Origin: Pseudosulfitobacter pseudonitzschiae
Lineage (GTDB): Bacteria; Pseudomonadota; Alphaproteobacteria; Rhodobacterales; Rhodobacteraceae
Assembly: GCF_900129395.1 (NCBI RefSeq)
Contig: NZ_FQVP01000004.1
Location: 434,001 to 498,000, forward strand
Direction: 5' to 3'
Length of the DNA stretch: 64,000 nt
Shown one piece after another: positions 37,087 to 44,107 of this stretch (within the stretch, counting starts at the first letter, position 1; every line of letters starts with the position of its first letter). A program made the translations under genes and the position numbers. The notes beneath the pieces are model-generated. The model ran no database searches. It saw only the letters and a program-made list of their open reading frames with translations, and was not told the origin of the DNA.

Positions 37087-37425
37087 TCAGGCCACCAGCG
37101 CGTTGCGCGCATCATCCAGCGTCGGGTACAGGCTGAACACGGAATCCATACGTGTCAGCTTGAACACCTTGTCCACTGTCGGCGTCAGGCCCGCCAACGC
37201 CAGTCTGCGTTGTGGGGCCAGGTGTTTCATCGCGGCGACGATTGCACCCAGCCCGCTGGAATCGATAAAGTCGACCGCCGACAGGTCCAGTATCACCAGA
37301 TCGGGGCCATTGGCCGTCTCTGCCCGCATCGCATCCTTGAATTCAATGGCCACCGCCGCGTCGATCCGCGTGCCAAGGACCGCAACAATCTGCACCTGGC
37401 CTTCTGTTTTGCTCGACAGTTCCAT
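37087..37425 (-). CDS. STAS-domain protein, RsbV-like anti-sigma-factor antagonist, 112 aa
   Basis: STAS fold with the phosphorylatable serine motif DLSAVDFIDSSGLGAIV (Ser56 or Ser57). The unphosphorylated form would bind the RsbW-like kinase and free its target. AGGGA precedes ATG 37425; a start at 37455 is less likely. The pair forms a minimal partner-switch module; no sigma factor or PP2C phosphatase is seen in the window, so the output is unknown. Confidence 0.9.
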   Translation of the reverse strand: MELSSKTEGQVQIVAVLGTRIDAAVAIEFKDAMRAETANGPDLVILDLSAVDFIDSSGLGAIVAAMKHLAPQRRLALAGLTPTVDKVFKLTRMDSVFSLYPTLDDARNALVA

Positions 37426-37516
37426 AGTATTCCCTAACGTCTGACGCTCGGGCACATATTAAGGACGCAAGTCTTACCAACTCGTAACCACGGGTGGAAC
37501 AAACAGAAGGTGATAT

Positions 37517-38689
37517 ATGACTGACGTGATCATTGCCGGCGCATCCCGCACGCCGATGGGCAGTTTCCAAGGCGCGCTTTCGGGTCTGTCTGCGTCCGAG
37601 CTGGGCGGTGCCGCGATTCGCGCGGCGATGGCCGGTGCCGGCACAGATACGGTGGACGAGGTTCTGATGGGCTGTGTGCTGCCCGCAGGACAAGGGCAAG
37701 CCCCCGCGCGTCAGGCCGGTTTCGCCGCCGGTCTGGGCAAGGAGGTGCCCGCCACCACGCTGAACAAGATGTGCGGATCAGGGATGAAGGCGGCGATGAT
37801 CGCCTTTGACCAGATCGCGCTGGGTCACACCGATCTGATGATCGCGGGCGGCATGGAAAGCATGAGCCAGGCACCGTACCTGTTGCCCAAAATGCGCGAT
37901 GGCGCGCGTCTGGGGCATGGGCAGGTGATCGACCATATGTTCCTTGACGGTCTGGAGGACGCCTATGACAAGGGTCGCCTGATGGGCACTTTTGCCGAAG
38001 ACTGCGCCGAGGCGTTCCAGTTCACCCGCGAAACGCAGGACAACTACGCGCTGGCCTCGCTCAGCCGCGCGCTTGAGGCGCAGAACAGCGGTGCCTTTGC
38101 CGATGAAATCGCCGCCATGGACATCACGTCGCGCAAAGGGTCTGTCACGGTCAGCGCCGACGAACAGCCCGCCAGCGCCCGGCCCGAGAAGATCCCTCAG
38201 CTCAAGCCCGCGTTCCGCGAGGGCGGCACCGTCACCGCAGCCAATTCGTCGTCAATCTCGGATGGTGCTGCGGCCTTGGTCCTGAGTTCGGCCGAGGCGG
38301 CCAAGGCACGTGGACTGACCGTGCGCGCGCGCATTCTGGGACATGCCAGCCACGCGCAGGAACCGGGCCTGTTCACCACGGCCCCGGTGCCCGCCGCGCA
38401 AAAGCTGCTGGCGCGCATCGGCTGGACCAAGGACGACGTGGACCTGTGGGAAGTGAACGAAGCCTTTGCCGTCGTGCCGCTGGCCTTCATGCACGAAATG
38501 GGGCTGAGCCATGACATCGTGAACGTCAATGGCGGCGCCTGTGCCTTGGGGCATCCCATCGGTGCATCGGGCGCGCGGATCATCGTGACGCTTCTGAACG
38601 CACTGGAAAAACGCAACCTGAAACGTGGCGTTGCCGCGATCTGCATCGGCGGCGGCGAAGGCACGGCCATCGCCATCGAGCGTCTGTAA
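37517..38689 (+). CDS. Acetyl-CoA C-acyltransferase (thiolase), 390 aa
   Basis: Thiolase joining or cleaving acyl-CoA. Nucleophilic Cys86 in NKMCGSGM, NEAFAVVPLAF, NGGACALGHPIGASGAR (His) and the second catalytic Cys in CIGGGEGTA. Length and sequence suit a biosynthetic-type acetoacetyl-CoA thiolase or a related beta-oxidation enzyme; no phaB or other pathway gene is adjacent. AGAAGGTG precedes ATG 37517. Confidence 0.93.
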   Translation: MTDVIIAGASRTPMGSFQGALSGLSASELGGAAIRAAMAGAGTDTVDEVLMGCVLPAGQGQAPARQAGFAAGLGKEVPATTLNKMCGSGMKAAMIAFDQIALGHTDLMIAGGMESMSQAPYLLPKMRDGARLGHGQVIDHMFLDGLEDAYDKGRLMGTFAEDCAEAFQFTRETQDNYALASLSRALEAQNSGAFADEIAAMDITSRKGSVTVSADEQPASARPEKIPQLKPAFREGGTVTAANSSSISDGAAALVLSSAEAAKARGLTVRARILGHASHAQEPGLFTTAPVPAAQKLLARIGWTKDDVDLWEVNEAFAVVPLAFMHEMGLSHDIVNVNGGACALGHPIGASGARIIVTLLNALEKRNLKRGVAAICIGGGEGTAIAIERL

Positions 38690-38746
38690 ACTTCACCCTT
38701 CTGCCGTCGGATTACGGATCGGAGGTTCAGGGGAGCAGGCACATCC

Positions 38747-38787
38747 ATAGCCGGTCGCGGCACTGTCCGTGAATTCGGGCTATTTTT
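38747..38787 (+). terminator. Candidate terminator between thiolase and ProC-like genes
   Basis: ATAGCC (38747-38752) pairs with GGCTAT (38778-38783), with an inner GCGG/CCGT pairing, followed by TTTT. The loop is large; moderate support. Confidence 0.4.
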
Positions 38788-38802
38788 GAGAGGAGTAACT
38801 CA

Positions 38803-39597
38803 ATGGGGTCCACAACACCGGTCATAGGGATTGTTGGCGGTTCGGGGATGCTTGGCTCTGCGATTGCGACAGCGATTTTACGCGACGGGGCTATTGCGCC
38901 GGAGTGTTTCTGGATCTCGAACCAAAGCGGAAAGGTTCCGGACCTGGGGCAGGGGGCGGATATTCATGTCACCTCGAACAATCAGGACCTTGTTGACGCC
39001 TGCGACGGGATCATCCTGTGCGTGCCGCCCGCCCGGTTTCCCGACCTGAAGATCAACGCCAGCGGCAAGCTGGTCATTTCGGTTATGGCAGGTGTGATAA
39101 TCGACCGGATCGCGGCCCAGACTGGTGCGTCGCGCGTCATCAGGGCCATGAGCAGCCCGGCGGCGGCGCTGGCGCTGGCCTATTCCCCGTGGTGCGCAAA
39201 TCCCGCCGTCACCGACGAGGACCGTAAAACCGTCGAGCTGGTTCTGCGCGCCTGTGGCAAGACGGACGAGGTGTTCGACGAAAGCCACATAGACCATTTC
39301 ACCGCGATAACCGGACCTGTCCCCGGGTTCGTCGCGCTGTTTGCCCAGTGTATGGCGGACTATGCGGAAAGCCAGGGCATCGACGCCAATGTGGCGGATC
39401 GTGCCGTGCGCCAGCTGTTTTTGGCAGGCGGAACAATGCTGGCCGAAAGACCCGAGAGACCGGCGGATCATGTGCGCGGCATGATCGACTATGCAGGTAC
39501 GACCGCCGCCGGGCTGACCGCGATGATCGATGCGGATCTGCACAGCACAATCAGCGATGGGCTGTTGGCGGCGGCGAACAAGGCAAAGTCACTTTAG
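38803..39597 (+). CDS. Pyrroline-5-carboxylate reductase (ProC)-like protein, 264 aa
   Basis: NAD(P)-dependent reductase fold: N-terminal IGIVGGSGMLGSAIATAIL, then GIILCVPPARF and VISVMAGV, and a helical dimerisation domain with HIDHFTAITGPVPGFVALF and GLTAMIDADLHSTISDGLLAA (residues 239-259). ProC makes proline from P5C, but the last segment deviates from canonical ProC, so another imine substrate is possible. GAGGAGTAAC precedes ATG 38803. It lies directly upstream of the regulated methylamine-type cluster, but its own promoter is separate. Confidence 0.8.
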   Translation: MGSTTPVIGIVGGSGMLGSAIATAILRDGAIAPECFWISNQSGKVPDLGQGADIHVTSNNQDLVDACDGIILCVPPARFPDLKINASGKLVISVMAGVIIDRIAAQTGASRVIRAMSSPAAALALAYSPWCANPAVTDEDRKTVELVLRACGKTDEVFDESHIDHFTAITGPVPGFVALFAQCMADYAESQGIDANVADRAVRQLFLAGGTMLAERPERPADHVRGMIDYAGTTAAGLTAMIDADLHSTISDGLLAAANKAKSL

Positions 39598-39629
39598 CCG
39601 TCGGCAAAGGGCACCAGGCTGTGATGCCT

Positions 39630-39697
39630 GCGTGAAATTTTCTGTTGCTTTTTCACGCAATGCGGAGCACCGTGAAATTAAGCTTCTAGTTTTCACG
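39630..39697. promoter_or_regulatory. Twin inverted-repeat operator in front of the XRE regulator
   Basis: Two inverted repeats of the same design. IR1: GCGTGAAA (39630-39637) and TTTCACGC (39651-39658). IR2: CGTGAAA (39671-39677) and TTTCACG (39691-39697). The second copy lies exactly 40 bp after the first, and half-sites alternate every 19-21 bp, on nearly the same helix face. Probably the binding sites of the adjacent XRE protein, controlling itself and the downstream cluster. Confidence 0.65.
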
Positions 39698-39711
39698 ACC
39701 GAGTCGCCGCC

Positions 39712-40284
39712 ATGATGCAATCTGCCCCCGACACCGCCAAAACGCTGGGCGCCGATCTGCGCGCGCTGCGCAAGGCGCGAGGGATCACCTTGCAGGACAT
39801 GGCGGATGCGCTGAACCGTTCGGTCGGCTGGCTCAGCCAGGTCGAACGTGACCTGTCCGAGCCGTCGATCACCGACCTGCGCCATATCGCGGCCCATCTG
39901 GGTGTATCGGTGTCGATGTTGTTCCGTCACGCCGCCGCGCCCGCCCACGAGGCCGGATACATCGTGCGCAAGGGTGCGCGCCGCCCCATTGGTTCGCCCA
40001 TCGCGGGGCTGGTCGAGGAACTGCTGTCCCCTGACCTGACCGACGATTTCGAAATGGTGCATTCCACCTTTGCGCCCCGTTCGGAAATCATCCATGCGGT
40101 CACCCGCCCCACGCAAGAGGTCGGTTACCTGATCTCGGGCACGCTGGACCTGGAGATTGCGGGCACGCGTTACACAATCCACCCCGGCGACAGCTTCCGT
40201 ATCCGGGGCGAACCGTTCCGCTGGATGAACCCCCATGACGCGCCCGCCGTGGCGATCTGGGTCATAGCACCCCCCGTTTACTGA
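39712..40284 (+). CDS. XRE-family regulator with cupin sensor domain, 190 aa
   Basis: Transcription regulator with an N-terminal HTH (about residues 12-68: LGADLRALRKARGITLQDMA ... VGWLSQVERDLSEPSI) and a C-terminal cupin_2 domain (TQEVGYLISGTLDLEIAGTRYTIHPGDSF, residues 135-163) that would sense a small ligand. Relatives regulate polyamine, ectoine or methylated-amine catabolism. ATG 39712 or 39715. It is followed 25 bases later by the GFA gene, so probably autoregulates a single transcript from the twin operator just upstream. Confidence 0.9.
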   Translation: MMQSAPDTAKTLGADLRALRKARGITLQDMADALNRSVGWLSQVERDLSEPSITDLRHIAAHLGVSVSMLFRHAAAPAHEAGYIVRKGARRPIGSPIAGLVEELLSPDLTDDFEMVHSTFAPRSEIIHAVTRPTQEVGYLISGTLDLEIAGTRYTIHPGDSFRIRGEPFRWMNPHDAPAVAIWVIAPPVY

Positions 40285-40309
40285 TGGCCACGGCAAAGGA
40301 GTCCCTCGA

Positions 40310-40681
40310 ATGCTGACCGGAAGCTGCCTGTGTGGCAGCGTGACCTTCACCGCCACGGCCACGGCCAAAGACCCCGCTGCCTGCCACTGCACACAATGCC
40401 GCAAGCAATCGGGTCACATCTGGGCCTCGGTTCAGGTGCCGCTGTCGGCCTTTGAGATGCAAGGCGACGTGCGCTGGTTCGAGGCCAGCGACACCGCCAA
40501 ACGCGGATTTTGCCCCACCTGCGGGTCGTCCCTGTTCTGGAAAAGCCATGCCGAGGACGAAATCGGCGTGGCCATGGGCGCGCTTGATGTCCCCACAGGG
40601 CTGACCCTGACCCGCCATATCTTCACCGAGGACAAGGGCGATTATTACCAGATCCCCCCTGCACAGGACCCCGACGCATGA
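40310..40681 (+). CDS. GFA-family zinc protein, 123 aa
   Basis: Second GFA-type protein in the window. Zinc motifs: CLCGSVTF near residue 5, CHCTQCRKQSGHIWAS around 27-42 and CPTCGSSLF around 67-75. Placed between the regulator and a DMGDH-like enzyme, it may deal with formaldehyde produced when methyl groups are oxidised; that is inference from context. AAAGGAG precedes ATG 40310; stop overlaps the next start (ATGA). Confidence 0.9.
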   Translation: MLTGSCLCGSVTFTATATAKDPAACHCTQCRKQSGHIWASVQVPLSAFEMQGDVRWFEASDTAKRGFCPTCGSSLFWKSHAEDEIGVAMGALDVPTGLTLTRHIFTEDKGDYYQIPPAQDPDA

Positions 40682-43125
40682 GCACATTTCCCACCACAGC
40701 CCGCGTTGTTATCATCGGCGGCGGGGTGGTCGGCACCTCGGCGCTGTACCATCTGGCCAAGGCAGGGTGGACCGATTGCGTCCTGCTGGAAAAGAACGAG
40801 CTGACCGCAGGCAGCACGTGGCATGCGGCCGGCAACTGCCCCAGCTTCAGCACGTCATGGGCGGTGATGAACATGCAACGCTATTCGCTGGGCCTGTATG
40901 CAGGGCTGGCCGAGGCGGTGGATTATCCGATGAATTATCACGTCACGGGGTCGGTGCGGCTGGGCCACACGCGCGAACGGATGCAGGAATTTGAACGCGC
41001 CCGTGCCATGGGCCGCTATCAGGGGCTGGACCTTGAGATGATGGCGGTGGCCGACATCAAGGACCGCTATCCGTTCATCGAAACGCATGATCTGGCGGGC
41101 GCGCTGTGGGACCCCGACGATGGCGACATCGACCCCGCGCAACTGACCCAAGCCCTTGCCAAGGGCGCGCGCACCATGGGCGCGCGCATCGAACGGTTCT
41201 GTCCGGCGACAGGCGTCAGCCGTCAGGGTGCCGAATGGATCGTGCACACGGCCAAGGGCGACATCCGCTGCGAAAAGGTGGTGAACGCCGCCGGTTACTA
41301 TGCCCAGCGTGTCGGGGAATGGTTCAAACCCTACGGCGGGCGCACCGTGCCCATGACGGTGATGAGCCATCAGTATTTCCTGACCGAAGACATCCCCGCG
41401 CTGGCCGACTGGACCCGCGACAACGGCCGCAAGGTGCCGCTGCTGCGCGACGTGGACAGTTCGTATTACCTGCGTCAGGACAAGAACGGCCTGAACCTTG
41501 GCCCCTACGAGCGGAACTGCCGCGCCCATTGGGTGACCCCCGACGATCCGATGCCCGAGGATTTCAGCTTTCAGCTTTATCCCGACGATCTGGAGCGGCT
41601 GGAATGGTACATCGAGGACGCGATGGCCCGCGTGCCGATCCTTGGCACCGCCGGCGTGGGACGGGTGATCAACGGGCCAATTCCCTATGCGCCCGACGGC
41701 CTGCCGCTGATCGGCCCGATGCCTGGCGTGCCCAATGCGTACGAGGCTTGCGTGTTTACCTTTGGCATCACCCAGGGTGGTGGCGCCGGCAAGGTGCTGG
41801 CCGAATGGGTGACCGAGGGGCAGACCGAATGGGACATGTGGTCCTGCGACCCGCGTCGCTACACCGATTACACCGATCAGGACTATTGCAACCAAAAGGC
41901 GCTGGAAACCTACGGCCACGAATATGCCATGCACTTTCCGCACCACGCATGGCCCGCAGGCCGCGACCGCAAGCTATCACCTGCCCACGATCAGGTGCTG
42001 GCCAAAGGCGGCGTCATGGGGGCCTACAACGGCTGGGAACGCGCCAACTGGTTTGCAATGGCGGGCGACGACACCAGAGAGGCGGCCACCCAGACGTGGG
42101 ATCGCAACGGTCCGTGGACGCAGCGCGTGCGCGAAGAGGTCGAAGCGGTGCGCGACGATGTGGGCGTGCTGGACCTGCCCGGCTTTTCGCGGTTCAACCT
42201 GTCCGGGGCTGGTGCCGCCGAATACTTGCGCGGCAAGATAGCGGGCGGGTTGCCCAAGATCGGGCGCATGAACCTTGGCTATTTCCCCGACCGCCGTGGC
42301 CGCATCCTGACCGAAATGTCGATCCTGCGGCAGGGCGAGGATGCCTTTACCCTGATCACCGCCGCCACGGCGCAATGGCACGACTGGGACGTGTTGCACA
42401 CCGACCTGCCCAAGGGGCTGACACTGACCGACCATACGAAAGAGTATGGCACGCTGATCGTCACCGGCCCCAACAGCCGCGCCTTGTTTGAACGTCTGGA
42501 GACCCAGGCTGATTTGACCGCCCCCTGGCTGACGCATCAGGCTGCCACCGTCGCAGGCAGGCAATGCACCCTTGTCCGGGTGTCCTTCGCGGGCGAGTTG
42601 GGCTGGGAAATCCACGCGGCCAACGCGGACATCGGTCCGCTGTACCGGGCCGTGACGGACGCAGGCGCCAAACCCTTTGGCATGTACGCGCTGAACGCCC
42701 TGCGCATCGAAAAAGGCTATCGCACGTGGAAGGGCGACCTGAGCACCGATTACACCCTGTTCGAAGCCGGCCTTGAGCGTTTCATCAAGCTGGACAAGCC
42801 ACAGGATTTCCCCGGCAAACAAGCGCTGCTGGCTGAACATCAGCGCGGCCCGGCCAGACGCTTTGCCACCCTGATCGTTGACGCAGGCGAAGCGGATGCC
42901 CCCTATATGTCGACGCTGTGGCACGACGGTGCAGTCGTGGGAGAAACCACCAGCGGCGACTGGGGCTACCGCGTGAATGCTTCTATCGCGCTGGGCATGG
43001 TGCGCGCCGATCTGGCCGTCGCAGGTACGGAATTGCAAGTCGCCATTTTCGGCACCAAACACCGTGCCGTGGTCCAGCCCGACGCACCCCTGTGGGACCC
43101 GCAAAACGACCGCTTGCGGGCCTGA
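40678..43125 (+). CDS. Dimethylglycine/sarcosine dehydrogenase-like flavoprotein with GcvT domain (paralogue 1), 815 aa
   Basis: Fusion of an N-terminal FAD amine oxidoreductase and a C-terminal aminomethyltransferase (GcvT/T-protein) domain, as in DMGDH and sarcosine dehydrogenase, which oxidise an N-methyl group and pass it to tetrahydrofolate. FAD motif VVIIGGGVVGTSALYHLAKAG, then STWHAAGN with the His that carries FAD covalently in relatives; the GcvT part includes FAGELGWEIHAAN and LRIEKGYRTWKGDL. The exact amine is not determinable. ATGA overlap with the GFA gene. Confidence 0.88.
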   Translation: MSTFPTTARVVIIGGGVVGTSALYHLAKAGWTDCVLLEKNELTAGSTWHAAGNCPSFSTSWAVMNMQRYSLGLYAGLAEAVDYPMNYHVTGSVRLGHTRERMQEFERARAMGRYQGLDLEMMAVADIKDRYPFIETHDLAGALWDPDDGDIDPAQLTQALAKGARTMGARIERFCPATGVSRQGAEWIVHTAKGDIRCEKVVNAAGYYAQRVGEWFKPYGGRTVPMTVMSHQYFLTEDIPALADWTRDNGRKVPLLRDVDSSYYLRQDKNGLNLGPYERNCRAHWVTPDDPMPEDFSFQLYPDDLERLEWYIEDAMARVPILGTAGVGRVINGPIPYAPDGLPLIGPMPGVPNAYEACVFTFGITQGGGAGKVLAEWVTEGQTEWDMWSCDPRRYTDYTDQDYCNQKALETYGHEYAMHFPHHAWPAGRDRKLSPAHDQVLAKGGVMGAYNGWERANWFAMAGDDTREAATQTWDRNGPWTQRVREEVEAVRDDVGVLDLPGFSRFNLSGAGAAEYLRGKIAGGLPKIGRMNLGYFPDRRGRILTEMSILRQGEDAFTLITAATAQWHDWDVLHTDLPKGLTLTDHTKEYGTLIVTGPNSRALFERLETQADLTAPWLTHQAATVAGRQCTLVRVSFAGELGWEIHAANADIGPLYRAVTDAGAKPFGMYALNALRIEKGYRTWKGDLSTDYTLFEAGLERFIKLDKPQDFPGKQALLAEHQRGPARRFATLIVDAGEADAPYMSTLWHDGAVVGETTSGDWGYRVNASIALGMVRADLAVAGTELQVAIFGTKHRAVVQPDAPLWDPQNDRLRA

Positions 43126-43147
43126 GCGCATGACTGCTAACGCACGC

Positions 43148-43162
43148 GCCAGTCACTCTGGC
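43148..43162 (+). other. Small hairpin before the homocysteine methyltransferase gene
   Basis: GCCAG and CTGGC pair around TCACT, about 15 bases upstream of ATG 43177 and just before its AGGAA ribosome site. It could tune translation or processing of the transcript at this junction. Confidence 0.3.
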
Positions 43163-43176
43163 ACAGGAACAACACG

Positions 43177-44064
43177 ATGACGAAAATAACCCTTCTCGAC
43201 GGCGGCATGGGCCAAGAGCTGATCCACCGTGCAGGCGACCGGCCCACACCGCTGTGGTCCACTCAAGTGATGATCGACCACCCCGGCCTTGTCGCCGAGG
43301 TGCATCGCGATTTCGCCGCCGCAGGGGCCACCGTGGCCACCACGAACACCTACGCCATCCACCGCGACCGCTTTGTCGGCACCGACGTGGACGGTCAGTT
43401 CCAGACGCTGATGGACCGCGCATTGACCGAAGCACGCAACAGCAAGGTGTCGGTGACTGCAGGCGCTATCGGCCCGCTCGTCGCCTCTTATCGGCCCGAC
43501 CTGCACCCTGATGCCGCAACCGCGATCCCGCTCTATACCGAAGTGGCCAGCCTGCTGGCCCCGTCCTGCGCTCTGCTGATCTGCGAAACCGTCGCCTCGC
43601 TCGACCACGCCCGCAGCGTTCTGGCTGGTGCGACCACCACTGGCAAACCTGTCTGGCTGTCCATCACCGTCGATGACCGCGACGGCACCAAGCTGCGTTC
43701 GGGCGAAGCGGTGGCGGACATCCTGCCCATCGCGGCAGGAAAAGCCGCCGCGGTCCTCGTCAACTGTTCGGCCCCCGAGGTGATCCCCGCAGCCCTCGCA
43801 ATCCTGTCGAAGGGCACATTGCCTTACGGCGCTTATGCCAACGGCTTTCAGCGCATTACCGAGGAATTCCTGCAATCGCGCCCCACTGTCGCCGACCTGC
43901 AAACCCGCCACGATTTCACGCCCGCAGCCTATGCCGATCACGTCATGGCCTAGGTCGACGCCGGCGCCACCATCGTGGGTGGCTGTTGCGAGGTCAGCCC
44001 CGCCCATATCGCCGAGATTGCGCGCCGCCTTACCGCAGCGGGCCACACGCTGAGCCGACCCTGA
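43177..44064 (+). pseudogene. Homocysteine S-methyltransferase (BHMT-like) interrupted by in-frame TAG, 258 + 36 codons
   Basis: Zinc-dependent S-methyltransferase fold: LLDGGMGQELIHRAGDRPTP at the start, TNTYAIHR, LLICETVASLDHARSVL and VNCSAPE, whose Cys is the first zinc ligand. The frame stops at TAG 43951-43953 after HVMA, then continues open in the same frame for 36 codons to TGA 44062-44064 as VDAGATIVGGCCEVSPAHIA. That tail holds GGCC, the other two zinc cysteines, so the 258-aa product alone should be inactive. Relatives have Trp at this spot (GWV), so TGG to TAG is the simplest change. Could be a true pseudogene, sequencing error or suppressed codon. Confidence 0.85.
43951..43953 (+). 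other. In-frame amber codon inside the homocysteine methyltransferase gene
   Basis: TAG in the context ATG GCC TAG GTC GAC. Homologous motif on both sides, no frameshift, and a normal stop 36 codons later. It lies inside the palindrome CCTAGG. Confidence 0.85.
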
Positions 44065-44107
44065 TTTCCTTTTACCCCCGCACCCCCGCCTGATCACGGA
44101 GACTGCC

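Noticed and set aside
43951-43953. Pyrrolysine as the meaning of the in-frame TAG
   Set aside because: This protein family is not a known pyrrolysine protein, the site fits a lost Trp, and no pyl gene is seen in the window; kept only as a remote option.
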